Shown here: piece by piece, positions 51,417-60,080 of the stretch
How the letters are laid out: the number at the start of each line of letters is the position of its first letter
How positions within the stretch are numbered: position 1 is the first letter of the stretch
NCBI GenBank assembly: GCA_963742795.1
Contig: CAVUNL010000027.1
Location: forward strand, 1-64,000
DNA length: 64,000 nucleotides
Direction of reading: 5' to 3'
Source of the DNA: Palsa-504 sp963742795
GTDB lineage: Bacteria > Actinomycetota > Actinomycetes > Streptosporangiales > Streptosporangiaceae
The notes under the pieces: model-generated
Databases searched by the model: none
The model's input: only the letters and a program-made list of their open reading frames with translations
Told to the model about the DNA's origin: nothing
Translations under genes and position numbers: made by a program

Positions 51417-53142
51417 GGAAGTCCGCATCAACGGGCTCGGCGTCATCGACGACGCGGTGCTGGAGCTGTCGGCCGGGTTCACCGTGCTGACCGGGGAGAC
51501 CGGGGCGGGGAAGACCATGGTCGTGACGGCGCTCGGGCTGCTGTTCGGCGGCCGGGCCGATCCGGCGCGGGTCCGGCCGGGCGCGGCGCGGGCCGCCGTG
51601 GAGGGGCGGCTGCTGGTCTCCCCGGAGGTGGCCCGCGAGGTCGAGGACGCCGGGGGAGACCTCGACGAGGACGGGAGCGTGCTGGTGCTCAGCCGCTCGG
51701 TGTCGGCCGAAGGCCGGTCGCGGGCGTTCGCCGGCGGGCGTTCGGTCCCGGTGTCGCTGCTCCAGGTGCTAGCCGACAACCTGGTCGCCGTGCACGGGCA
51801 GGCCGATCAGCAGCAACTGCTCAAGCCCGGGCGGCAGCGGGACGCGCTGGACCGGTTCGGCGGGCCTGAGCTGGCCGTGGTGCTGTCGGATTACCGCAGG
51901 GTGTTCGGTCGGCACCGGGCGGTCCGCGAAGAGCTGGAAGCGCTGACCCGGGCCGAACGCGAGCGGGCAGCCGAGGCCGAGACGCTGCGACTCGGCCTGG
52001 CCGAGATCGAGGCCGCCGCGCCGGCGGCCGGCGAGGACGCGACGCTGCTGGCCGAGGACGAACGGCTGTCCAACGCCGACGGGCTGCACGCGGCGGCCAG
52101 CACGGCGCACGAGGCGCTGGCCGGCGACCCGGCCGCCTCCGGTGTTGATGCCTCCGACGCGCTGACCCTGCTCGGGATCGCCGGGCGGGCGCTGGAGCCG
52201 GTTCGCTCGCATGACCCGGTACTGGCCGGGCTGGCGGGCAGGCTGTCCGAGGCCTCATACCTGCTGTCCGACCTGGCCGCGGACCTCGCGTCCTACACCG
52301 AGTCGCTGGACTCCGACCCGGCCCGGCTGGCCGCGGTCCAGGAACGCCGGGCCACCCTGGGCCGGCTGGTCCGGGCCCACGGCGGGCCGTCCGCGGACGT
52401 CGCCGGAGTCCTGGACTGGGCCAAGCAGGCCGGGGCGCGGCTGGCCGAGCTCGAGGGCGACACCGACAAGATCACGGCGCTGGCCGACGAGGAGGCGGAG
52501 CTGGCCACGCAGGTCGGGTCGCTCGCCGCGGACCTGACCGCGCTGCGGGCGGCCGCGGCCGCCCGGTTCGCGACGGCGGTGACGGCCGAACTGACCGAGC
52601 TGGCCATGCCGCACGCGTCGCTGACCGCGGTGCTGACCGAGCTGGACGAACCGGGGCCGTTCGGGGCCGACGACGTCGAGATCAGGCTGGCCGCGCATCC
52701 CGGCGCGCCGCCGCTGCCGCTGCAGAAGGGCGCCTCCGGCGGAGAGCTGTCCCGGGTCATGCTGGCCATCGAGGTGGTGTTCGCCGGCGCAGACCCGGTG
52801 CCGACGTTCGTGTTCGACGAGGTCGACGCGGGCGTGGGCGGTAAGGCCGCGGTCGAGGTGGGGCGGCGGCTGGCCCGGCTGGCGCGCTCCTCGCAGGTGA
52901 TCGCGGTGACCCACCTGCCGCAGGTCGCCGCGTTCGCCGACAACCACCTGGTGGTGGAGAAGTCGGGCGACGGCCTGGTCACCGAGAGCGGCGTCACCCG
53001 GCTGGACCAGGCCGCCCGGACCCGGGAACTGTCCCGGATGCTGGCCGGCCTGGAGGACTCCGAATTCGGCCAGGCCCACGCCGAGGAACTGCTGGCCATG
53101 GCGGCGCACGAGCGGGAGCGCGACTGGCCGTGGGAGGGCTGA
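51409..53142 (+). CDS. recN: DNA repair protein RecN (SMC-like ATPase)
   Basis: About 577 residues. Head domain: EEVRINGLGVIDDAVLELSA, Walker A VLTGETGAGKTMVVTALGLL and VAVHGQADQQQLLKPGRQRD (Q-loop region). A central coiled coil runs about 170-340 (RVFGRHRAVREELEALTRAE on). The C-terminal head has the signature KGASGGELSRVMLAIEVVFA and Walker B TFVFDEVDAGVGGKAAVEVG with VTHLPQVAAFADNHLVVEKS. The second ATG (MLEEVRI) is chosen for spacing from GGGAGG; its start overlaps the nadK stop. Confidence 0.96.
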   Translation: MLEEVRINGLGVIDDAVLELSAGFTVLTGETGAGKTMVVTALGLLFGGRADPARVRPGAARAAVEGRLLVSPEVAREVEDAGGDLDEDGSVLVLSRSVSAEGRSRAFAGGRSVPVSLLQVLADNLVAVHGQADQQQLLKPGRQRDALDRFGGPELAVVLSDYRRVFGRHRAVREELEALTRAERERAAEAETLRLGLAEIEAAAPAAGEDATLLAEDERLSNADGLHAAASTAHEALAGDPAASGVDASDALTLLGIAGRALEPVRSHDPVLAGLAGRLSEASYLLSDLAADLASYTESLDSDPARLAAVQERRATLGRLVRAHGGPSADVAGVLDWAKQAGARLAELEGDTDKITALADEEAELATQVGSLAADLTALRAAAAARFATAVTAELTELAMPHASLTAVLTELDEPGPFGADDVEIRLAAHPGAPPLPLQKGASGGELSRVMLAIEVVFAGADPVPTFVFDEVDAGVGGKAAVEVGRRLARLARSSQVIAVTHLPQVAAFADNHLVVEKSGDGLVTESGVTRLDQAARTRELSRMLAGLEDSEFGQAHAEELLAMAAHERERDWPWEG

Positions 53143-54854
53143 TGGGGGCGAACGAGCGGCCCGCGGCGGCCGCCGTAGCTGACCAGCCCGCCGCGGATAC
53201 CGGCCGCTCGGCCCACCAGCCGGGCTGGCTCAGCCGGGCCCGGCTGGCGTGGTTCGGCGCGTACCTGGCCGCGGGCGTCGTGCTGTTCCTGTGCTACCTG
53301 CGGGTGTCGGGCACCCAGTCGATCTCGTCCGACGGCGGGTCCAACGCGCTGGAAGCGTGGGACATGCTGCACGGCAACCTGCTGTTGCACGGCTGGACCG
53401 TGACCGACGTCTCCTTCTACACCACCGAGCTGCCCGAGTACATGATCCTGGAGCTGATCCGCGGCATAAGCCCGGCGCTCGTGCACACGGCGGCGGCGTT
53501 CACCTACGCGGTGCTGGTCCTGCTGGCCGGCCTGGTGGCCAAAGGCCGGGCTACCGGCCGGGAGGGCGTGGTCCGGGCGCTCCTCGCCTCCGGGATCATG
53601 CTGGCGCCCCAGCTCGGCACGTCCACCTTCATCCTGCTCCTGGTACCGGATCACGTGGGCACCGGCATCCCCATCCTTCTGATTTTCCTGGTCCTGGACC
53701 GTGCGCCGCAGTACTTGCCCGGGGGATCGACCCCCCCAGACCCCCCCGCGAGGGTATGGTACCTCCCGCCGGTGATTGCGGTGATGCTGACCTGGGCGCT
53801 CGTCGCCGACCGGCTGGTGATCGCGGCTGTGCTCGTTCCGCTGCTGGCCGTGTGCGCCATCCGGGTCTACCGGGCCGTGGTGGTGCTCAGCCGGCCGCTG
53901 GCGGCGCAGTGGTTCGAGGTGTCCCTGTTTGTCGCGGGCATCATGGCCCTGGGCGTCTCGTTGCTCATCATGCGGCTGATCGTGCGCCTCGGCGGGTTCA
54001 CGCTGCTCGGGCTGAGCACCCACTTGGCCAAGGTGTCGTCGCTATCGAACAACTTCCGGCTGACCGGCCAGGGTGTGCTCGCGCTGTACGGGGCCGATTT
54101 CTTCGACATGCCGTTCGGCCCGCAGATGATCATCGCCCTACTGCATCTGGTCGGCGTCATCCTGGCCGGGTGGGCCGTGTGCCGTGCGCTGCGGCGTTTC
54201 TTCCGCTGCGACGACCTGCTGGTCCAGGTGCTGGTAACGGGCATCGTGGTCAGCCTGGCCGTGTTCGCGTTCAGCAACCTGCCCTACTCCCTGTGGGACG
54301 CCAGGAACATGTCTCCGGTCCTGGCGTTCGGGGCCGTGCTCGCGGGCCGCCTGCTGGCCGGCGATCTGCTCAGGCTCAAGTTGCTCCCGGCCCTGGCGGT
54401 CATGCTGGCCTGCTACACGGCGTTTTTGGGCTTCGACACGGCGCAGCCGCAGATTCCCGCGCACGACCAGTCGCTGGCCGACTGGCTCGTCGCTCATAAC
54501 TTCAAGACCGGGCTGTCCACCTACTTGGAGAGCAACATCACCACGCTTGACAGCGGCGACCGCGTTCACCTGCTCGGGGTGTCCTGGGGTGCGGACAAGT
54601 CAGTACCGCGCGCTTACCAGTCCGAGGCCTCCTGGTACGACCCGAACCTCCATTACGCGAACTTCATCGTGAACACCGGCGCCGACCATCCGCAGGCCAT
54701 CATCCCGCCGGGCGACTGGCTGAAGGCCTTCGGGCCGCCGGCCAAGACTTACCACGACGGCCCCTACACCGTCATGGTGTGGAACAAGAACCTGCTCGCT
54801 GACCTCGGCCGGCCGCCCAAACGGGGACCCGGCAACGTCCTGCCCGCGAGGTGA
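53142..54854 (+). CDS. Multi-pass membrane protein of unknown function
   Basis: 570 residues with about 9-11 membrane segments and a large polar C-terminal domain from about residue 450 (AHDQSLADWLVAHNFKTGLS onward). The layout, with an extracytoplasmic loop after TM1 (SDGGSNALEAWDMLHGNLLL), resembles GT-C-type lipid-dependent glycosyltransferases, but no DD/DE motif is clear enough to name it. It overlaps recN by one base. A mid-protein loop is encoded by two C7 tracts (53731-53747) that make PPDPPARVW. Confidence 0.6.
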   Translation: MGANERPAAAAVADQPAADTGRSAHQPGWLSRARLAWFGAYLAAGVVLFLCYLRVSGTQSISSDGGSNALEAWDMLHGNLLLHGWTVTDVSFYTTELPEYMILELIRGISPALVHTAAAFTYAVLVLLAGLVAKGRATGREGVVRALLASGIMLAPQLGTSTFILLLVPDHVGTGIPILLIFLVLDRAPQYLPGGSTPPDPPARVWYLPPVIAVMLTWALVADRLVIAAVLVPLLAVCAIRVYRAVVVLSRPLAAQWFEVSLFVAGIMALGVSLLIMRLIVRLGGFTLLGLSTHLAKVSSLSNNFRLTGQGVLALYGADFFDMPFGPQMIIALLHLVGVILAGWAVCRALRRFFRCDDLLVQVLVTGIVVSLAVFAFSNLPYSLWDARNMSPVLAFGAVLAGRLLAGDLLRLKLLPALAVMLACYTAFLGFDTAQPQIPAHDQSLADWLVAHNFKTGLSTYLESNITTLDSGDRVHLLGVSWGADKSVPRAYQSEASWYDPNLHYANFIVNTGADHPQAIIPPGDWLKAFGPPAKTYHDGPYTVMVWNKNLLADLGRPPKRGPGNVLPAR

Positions 54855-54927
54855 CCGGATGGACCCGGGGTCGCTGCTGGTGGTGGCTCTGCCGACGGCG
54901 TAAGGTGACGCCGGCCGCGGGGGCACG

Positions 54928-54933
54928 TAGGTT
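54928..54933 (+). promoter_or_regulatory. -10 element of a leaderless pafA transcript
   Basis: TAGGTT lies six bases upstream of the GTG start; TGACGC 16 bases further upstream is a possible -35. No Shine-Dalgarno fits. Confidence 0.5.
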
Positions 54934-54939
54934 GGATGT

Positions 54940-56301
54940 GTGGACCGGCGGATATTCGGGGTCGAGACAGAGTACGGCGTCACGTGTACCTTTCGCGGGC
55001 AGCGGCGGCTGTCGCCCGATGAGGTGGCGCGGTACCTGTTCCGGCGCGTGGTGTCCTGGGGCCGCAGCAGCAACGTCTTCCTCAGGAACGGCGCCCGGCT
55101 CTATCTCGACGTAGGCAGTCACCCCGAGTACGCCACCCCCGAATGCGACAACGTCGTCGACCTGGTTACGCACGACAAGGCGGGCGAGCGGATCCTGGAG
55201 GGCCTGCTGGTCGACGCCGACCAGCGGCTGCGCGAAGAGGGCATCGCCGGGGACATCTACCTGTTCAAGAACAACACGGACTCGGCCGGGAACTCCTACG
55301 GCTGCCACGAGAACTACCTGGTCCCCCGGCGCGCGGAACTGGGGCGGCTGACCGAGATCCTGACGCCGTTCCTGGTCACCCGGCAGGTGATCTGCGGTGC
55401 GGGCAAGGTGCTGCAGACGCCGCGGGGTGCGGTGTACTGCGTCAGCCAGCGGGCCGAGCACATCTGGGAGAGCGTGTCGTCGGCCACTACCCGGTCGCGG
55501 CCGATCATCAACACCCGGGATGAGCCGCACGCGGACGCCGAGCGGTTCCGCCGCCTGCACGTGATCGTCGGCGACTCCAACATGAGCGAGACCACCACCT
55601 TGCTCAAGGTGGGCGCCACCGACCTGGTGCTGCGGATGATCGAAGCCGGGGCGATCATGCGGGACGACCTGGTGCTGGACAACCCAATCCGCGCCATCCG
55701 CGAGGTCAGCCACGACATGACCGGCCGCAGCCGGATCCGGCTCGCGAATGGGCGCGAGATGACCGCGCTGGAGATCCAGCATGAGTACCTGAGCCGGGCC
55801 AAGGACTTCACGGACTCAAACGGCCTCGACGCGATCAGCAAGCGGGTGCTGGACATGTGGGAGCGGGCGCTGAGGGCGATCGAGACCGGCAACCTGGACC
55901 TGATCGCCCGGGAGATCGACTGGGTGACCAAGTACCAGCTGATCGAGCGGTACCGGGCCCGGCATGACCTGCCGCTGTCCTCGCCCCGGGTCGCCCAGCT
56001 GGACCTGGCCTACCACGACGTGCGCCGCGGCCGCGGCCTGTACTACCTGCTCCAGCGCGATGGCGCCGTGGACCGGGTCGCCCGGGACCTGGACATTTTC
56101 GAGGCCAAGTCGGTTCCGCCGCAGACCACCCGGGCGAAGCTGCGCGGTGAGTTCATCCGCCGGGCGCAGGAGAAGCGGCGTGACTTCACCGTCGACTGGG
56201 TGCACCTGAAGCTGAACGACCAGGCGCAGCGCACCGTCCTGCTCAAGGACCCGTTCAGTTCGGCCGATGAGCGGGTCGACAGGCTTATTGCCAGCATGTG
56301 A
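54940..56301 (+). CDS. pafA: Pup-protein ligase PafA
   Basis: Attaches the small modifier Pup to target lysines for the actinobacterial proteasome. 453 residues, normal length. RRIFGVETEYGVTCTFRGQR carries the catalytic Glu/metal region (ETEYG), and LYLDVGSHPEYATPECDNVV has the catalytic Asp. FKNNTDSAGNSYGCHENYLV binds ATP; QRAEHIWESVSSATTRSRPI and LHVIVGDSNMSETTTLLKVG are signature strands. The GTG start is right after a -10 sequence. It is restricted to actinobacteria and a few other lineages, which fixes the origin of this half. No other proteasome gene is in the window. Confidence 0.97.
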   Translation: MDRRIFGVETEYGVTCTFRGQRRLSPDEVARYLFRRVVSWGRSSNVFLRNGARLYLDVGSHPEYATPECDNVVDLVTHDKAGERILEGLLVDADQRLREEGIAGDIYLFKNNTDSAGNSYGCHENYLVPRRAELGRLTEILTPFLVTRQVICGAGKVLQTPRGAVYCVSQRAEHIWESVSSATTRSRPIINTRDEPHADAERFRRLHVIVGDSNMSETTTLLKVGATDLVLRMIEAGAIMRDDLVLDNPIRAIREVSHDMTGRSRIRLANGREMTALEIQHEYLSRAKDFTDSNGLDAISKRVLDMWERALRAIETGNLDLIAREIDWVTKYQLIERYRARHDLPLSSPRVAQLDLAYHDVRRGRGLYYLLQRDGAVDRVARDLDIFEAKSVPPQTTRAKLRGEFIRRAQEKRRDFTVDWVHLKLNDQAQRTVLLKDPFSSADERVDRLIASM

Positions 56302-56307
56302 AAACGG

Positions 56308-56937
56308 TCAGCTGGCCTGGGCGCGGCGGGCGCGCAGGTTGCGGTTTTTGACCCGGTTCCCGCACGAGGCCATGTCACACCAGGCCCCCCGGCGGCTGTG
56401 CGAGCGGTCGTAGAACGCCCACCGGCAATCCGGGTTACCGCACAGCTTGAGCCGGTCCCAGCTGCCGTCGGCCTGCGCGTCCCGGATGATGAGCAGCAGC
56501 CCGAGCAGGCCGTCGGCCAGCGTGCGGGCCGGACGGTCCGGCCCGAGCCGGACCTGGCCGTCCCCGCCGACCTTCAGCCGGGGCGGGGCCTGGCTCAGCA
56601 CCTGCTCCAGCGGGGCCAGGTCGTCCGGGGTCAGCGGCTCGTCCCCGCGGTCGTGGCCGATCAGCGCCCGCAGGCTCTCCCTGACCTCGCGGGCCAGCCG
56701 CAGATCCTCGGCGAATCCGGGGAAGTCGGGCTCGGGCCGGTCCGGGGCCGGAACCCGCAGGCCCGCCTCGGCTAGCCACGCGCGGGCCTGGTCGGCGTGC
56801 GCGAGGATGTCGGTGCCCAGGTCCTGGTCCACGGTGTCGACGTACGCCTGGACCAGCAGCAGCGGCATCGGCGCCAGCTTGTCCTCGACGTGGGAGGCCC
56901 ACGAGGGCACGGTCATGCCGCCCAGGGTAGCCGTCAT
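56308..56937 (-). CDS. CGNR zinc-finger protein (ABATE domain), probable regulator
   Basis: 209 residues. An N-terminal ABATE-type domain (LLLVQAYVDTVDQDLGTDIL onward) is followed by the CGNR zinc finger: LKLCGNPDCRWAFYDRSHSR and RGAWCDMASCGNRVKNRNLR (Cys-x4-Cys ... Cys-x4-Cys, ending CGNR). Such proteins are thought to be stress-linked transcription regulators. The start is chosen because AGGAGGAGACC precedes the ATG. Four TGACCT half-sites cover its promoter, suggesting autoregulation. It is convergent with pafA. Confidence 0.88.
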   Translation of the reverse strand: MTATLGGMTVPSWASHVEDKLAPMPLLLVQAYVDTVDQDLGTDILAHADQARAWLAEAGLRVPAPDRPEPDFPGFAEDLRLAREVRESLRALIGHDRGDEPLTPDDLAPLEQVLSQAPPRLKVGGDGQVRLGPDRPARTLADGLLGLLLIIRDAQADGSWDRLKLCGNPDCRWAFYDRSHSRRGAWCDMASCGNRVKNRNLRARRAQAS

Positions 56938-56954
56938 GGTCTCCTCCTTCTGCA

Positions 56955-57012
56955 TGACCTGATAAAGGCATTTACAGGTCATGCATGACCAGTATAATGA
57001 CTTTAGAGGTCA
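56955..57012. promoter_or_regulatory. Duplicated TGACCT-N15-AGGTCA operator-like site upstream of the CGNR gene
   Basis: Half-sites TGACCT 56955, AGGTCA 56976, TGACCA 56986 and AGGTCA 57007 form two inverted pairs each separated by 15 bases, offset by exactly 31 bp. The middle two half-sites fuse into the perfect 14-bp palindrome GGTCATGCATGACC (56977-56990). TATACT (-10 on the minus strand) lies inside. Confidence 0.65.
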
Positions 57013-57102
57013 CGAAACATCAGAGGCGCGGCCACCGACGACCTGGCCGCCCTGGCCGCCCTGGCCGCCCGAGCGGCCGCCGCGCTGACCTGGTAGCGGC
57101 GC

Positions 57103-57828
57103 CTACCCGCCCAGGTAGGCGCGCCTGAGGTCCTCATGGCGCAGCAGCTCGGCGGCCGGGCCTTCGAGCACGATCTCCCCGGTGGACAGCACATAACCGC
57201 GGTCGGCGATGGACAGCGCCATCGTCGCGTTCTGCTCGACCATCAGGACCGAGACGCCCGAGGCGTGGATGGTCTTGATGATCTGGAAGTTCTGCTGGAC
57301 CAGGGCGGGGGACAGCCCCATCGACGGCTCGTCCATCAGCAGCAGGCGCGGGCGGGACATCAGGGCCCGGCCCATCGCCACCATCTGCTGCTCACCACCC
57401 GACAGCGTTCCCGCCAGCTGACTGCGCCGCTCGAGCAGGCGCGGGAACAGCGCGTGCACGTTGTCGAAGTCCTCGCTGAGCGATTCGCCCTTGCGCAGCA
57501 CGGCGCCCAGCTCCAGGTTCTCCCGCACCGTCAGCTGGCCGAACAACCGGCGGTTCTCCGGCACGATGGCGATCCCGGCCGCGATGCGCTGCGGCACTGG
57601 CCACTGCGTCACGTCCCGCCCGCCCAGCAGCACCCGCCCCGAGCGCGGCCGCACGATGCCCAGGATGGTCTTCAGCGTGGTCGACTTGCCGGACGCGTTC
57701 CCGCCCAGCAGGCAGACCAGCTCGCCGGCGCCGACCTGCACCGAGATCTCCTCCAGGATCCGCATCTGCCCGTAGTAGGTGGTGACGTGGTCCAGTTTCA
57801 GCAGGACCTCGGGCTCCGGTTCGCTCAT
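57103..57828 (-). CDS. livF: Branched-chain amino acid-type ABC transporter, ATP-binding protein LivF
   Basis: 241 residues. Walker A is GGNASGKSTTLK (variant of GANGAGKTT), the signature is LSGGEQQMVAMGRALMSRPR and Walker B is LLLMDEPSMGLSPALV with VLMVEQNATMALSIADRGYV (H-loop place taken by Gln of VEQN, usual in LivF). It powers import with LivG/LivM/LivH. The ATG overlaps the livG stop. Cargo may be branched-chain amino acids, urea or short amides; the sequence cannot decide. Confidence 0.92.
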   Translation of the reverse strand: MSEPEPEVLLKLDHVTTYYGQMRILEEISVQVGAGELVCLLGGNASGKSTTLKTILGIVRPRSGRVLLGGRDVTQWPVPQRIAAGIAIVPENRRLFGQLTVRENLELGAVLRKGESLSEDFDNVHALFPRLLERRSQLAGTLSGGEQQMVAMGRALMSRPRLLLMDEPSMGLSPALVQQNFQIIKTIHASGVSVLMVEQNATMALSIADRGYVLSTGEIVLEGPAAELLRHEDLRRAYLGG

Positions 57829-58640
57829 GCCCCCTCCGCCAGGGCTTCGGGATCGCGCCCCATGTAGGCCTCGACGACCGCGGGATGGTTCGCGACCTGG
57901 TCGAAGCCGCCCTCGGCGATCTTGACCCCGTGGTCCAGCGCGACCACCCGGTCCGAGCAGCCGGCCACCACGTGCATGTCGTGCTCGATGACCAGGATCG
58001 CCACCCCCCGTTCCTCGCGCAGCCGCCCGATCAGCTCGGTGATCTCGTGCGTCTCGATGGGGTTCATCCCGGCGGCGGGCTCGTCGAGCAGCAGCAGCCG
58101 GGGCCGGGTGGCCAGGGCCCGGGCGATCTCCAGCCGCCGCCGGTTCGCGTACGACAGCGAGTAGGCGGGCTGGTCCCAGCGGTACCCCGCGAGCCGCTGG
58201 CCGAAGAAGGACAGCACGTCCTCGGCCAGCGCGCGGACCTCACGCTCCTCGCGCCGGGCCCTCGGCAGCCGCAGGATGGACTCCCAGGCCAGCGCCTTGG
58301 TATCACCGTACGTGGCGGCCATCACGTTCTCGAGCACGGACATGTTCATGAACAGCCGCAGGCTCTGGAACGTCCGGGCGACCCCCCGCCGGGCGATGAC
58401 GTGCGGCGCCTGGCCCGCGATCGACGCCCCGGCGAACCGGACATCGCCCGCGCTCGGCTGATACACGCCGGTGATCACGTTGAAGACCGAGGTCTTGCCT
58501 GCCCCGTTGGGCCCGATCACGCTGACGACCTCCCGGTCCGCGACCCGCAGGTCCAGCTCGGACAGGGCCCGCAGGCCGCCAAAGGACAGCGAGAGCTTAC
58601 TCAGCTCCAGGACGGCCTGCTCGTCCGGCCCGGCGCTCAC
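57825..58640 (-). CDS. livG: Branched-chain amino acid-type ABC transporter, ATP-binding protein LivG
   Basis: About 271 residues. Walker A is VIGPNGAGKTSVFNVITGVY, the LivG-specific RRGVARTFQSLRLFMNMSVL loop follows, the signature is YSLSYANRRRLEIARALATR and Walker B is LLLLDEPAAGMNPIETHEIT with VIEHDMHVVAGCSDRVVALD (H-loop His). The GTG start, overlapping the livM stop, replaces a longer in-frame extension that lies wholly in livM. Confidence 0.93.
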   Translation of the reverse strand: MSAGPDEQAVLELSKLSLSFGGLRALSELDLRVADREVVSVIGPNGAGKTSVFNVITGVYQPSAGDVRFAGASIAGQAPHVIARRGVARTFQSLRLFMNMSVLENVMAATYGDTKALAWESILRLPRARREEREVRALAEDVLSFFGQRLAGYRWDQPAYSLSYANRRRLEIARALATRPRLLLLDEPAAGMNPIETHEITELIGRLREERGVAILVIEHDMHVVAGCSDRVVALDHGVKIAEGGFDQVANHPAVVEAYMGRDPEALAEGA

Positions 58641-60073
58641 GTCGCGACCTCGACGCGGCGCTGCCCGAGCAGTCCCTGCGGCCGGGCGTTCATCATGACG
58701 ATCAGTATCGCGCCGATCATGAGCTGCCGCGTAATCGAGGGCTCGGTGACCAGCCGGGTCTCCCATACGAACGCGGCCAGGCAGAGGGTCGGTGGCAGCA
58801 GGATGGTCCGCCAGCGGCTGCTGACCTGCACCAGCGTGACCAGCAGGCAGATCAGCACGACGAATCCCCAGTTCCCGGCGGTCTGCGCATTGGCCGGGAC
58901 GATCACCCAGTCGCGCAGCGCGTCGGCGATCCAGCCGCCCGACTGCGGCCCGGCCGCTACCGCGCTGGCCGATATCGCCTTGGCGATGGCGTGCGCAGCC
59001 AAGCCGAGCGCCACGGTCGCGCCCAGGACCCCGGCCAGCCTGCGCCAGGGGCGCAGCTTGGCCAGCAGGGTCAGCAGGATCAGCCCGTAGAACAGGTAGC
59101 CGGACTCAGCCGGGCTGCGCAGCAAGCCGTCGTAGATGATCATGACCACCAGGGCGCCGAGGCAGGCGCCGGCGATGCTGCCCGAGCCGCCGAGGATGAG
59201 CCCGGCGTAGATCAGGATCAGGATCGGGGTGTCGAAGTCGGTCGGGAACACGCTGGCCTGCTGCGCGGCGTAGATGGTGCCGGCCAGCGCGGCCACCACG
59301 GCGCCCGCGGCGAACGCGGCCAGCTTGACCCGGTTGACCGGGATCGTCATCGAGGCCGCCGCCAGCGGGTCCTCGCGAACCGCGCGCCAGGCCCGCCCGG
59401 TACGCGAGCTTTCCACCAGCCGCAGCACCGCCATGACCACCACCAGGACGATCACCAGCAGGTAGTAGTAGCCGTAGTTGCTGGTGATCTCCCAGTTGAA
59501 GCCCCGGATCGGGTCGATCCCGGTGATCCCGTTCGGCCCGCCGAGCTTGCTCGGGGCCACGTTGTTGGTGAACTCCACGAACGCCTCGCCGAAGAACAGC
59601 GTGATGATGGCCAGGTAGTCGCCGATCAGCCGCCGGGACGGCAGGCCGACGGCCAGCCCGAGGAGCGCCGAGGCGATCATCACGATCGGCAGTGACAGGT
59701 AGGCCGGCAGGTGGATGCCGTTGGGGCCGAGCTGGTTCGAGGACAGCAGTGCGAACCCGTACGCGCCGAAGCCGAAGAACGCGACGTAGCCCAGGTCGAG
59801 CAGCCCGGCCCACCCCACGACGATGTTCAGCCCGACGGCCAGCAGCGCGATCACCATCGCGTCGATCCCGACCTGCAGCTGGAAGCCGCCCAGGCCGAGC
59901 GACGGCAGCACGACGGCGGCCAGCCCGGCGACGGCCAGCCGTGGCCACCAGCCGACCCGCTCGCCCGCCCGCTGAGCGCGGCCCAGCCACGACGGCAGGT
60001 ACTCGCGCCGGCGCGCCTGCCTGGCCACCCACTCGTCGGCCCCGACCTGCGGCCCTTGGGAATCGATGCTCAC
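58637..60073 (-). CDS. livM: Branched-chain amino acid-type ABC transporter permease LivM
   Basis: 478 residues, longer than typical LivM (about 320-420) because of a N-terminal basic stretch of 45 residues and an extra C-terminal region with two to three membrane segments. The core has IVVGWAGLLDLGYVAFFGFG, RLIGDYLAIITLFFGEAFVE, SSRTGRAWRAVREDPLAAAS (cytoplasmic EAA-like loop) and LGGSGSIAGACLGALVVMII. The order and 4-base overlap with livG suit an operon. Confidence 0.92.
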   Translation of the reverse strand: MSIDSQGPQVGADEWVARQARRREYLPSWLGRAQRAGERVGWWPRLAVAGLAAVVLPSLGLGGFQLQVGIDAMVIALLAVGLNIVVGWAGLLDLGYVAFFGFGAYGFALLSSNQLGPNGIHLPAYLSLPIVMIASALLGLAVGLPSRRLIGDYLAIITLFFGEAFVEFTNNVAPSKLGGPNGITGIDPIRGFNWEITSNYGYYYLLVIVLVVVMAVLRLVESSRTGRAWRAVREDPLAAASMTIPVNRVKLAAFAAGAVVAALAGTIYAAQQASVFPTDFDTPILILIYAGLILGGSGSIAGACLGALVVMIIYDGLLRSPAESGYLFYGLILLTLLAKLRPWRRLAGVLGATVALGLAAHAIAKAISASAVAAGPQSGGWIADALRDWVIVPANAQTAGNWGFVVLICLLVTLVQVSSRWRTILLPPTLCLAAFVWETRLVTEPSITRQLMIGAILIVMMNARPQGLLGQRRVEVAT

Positions 60074-60080
60074 GGCCCGT

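Noticed and set aside
57021..57092. Repeated CTGGCCGCC units between the CGNR and livF genes
   Set aside because: A short low-complexity GC run; no stable array or gene could be defined.
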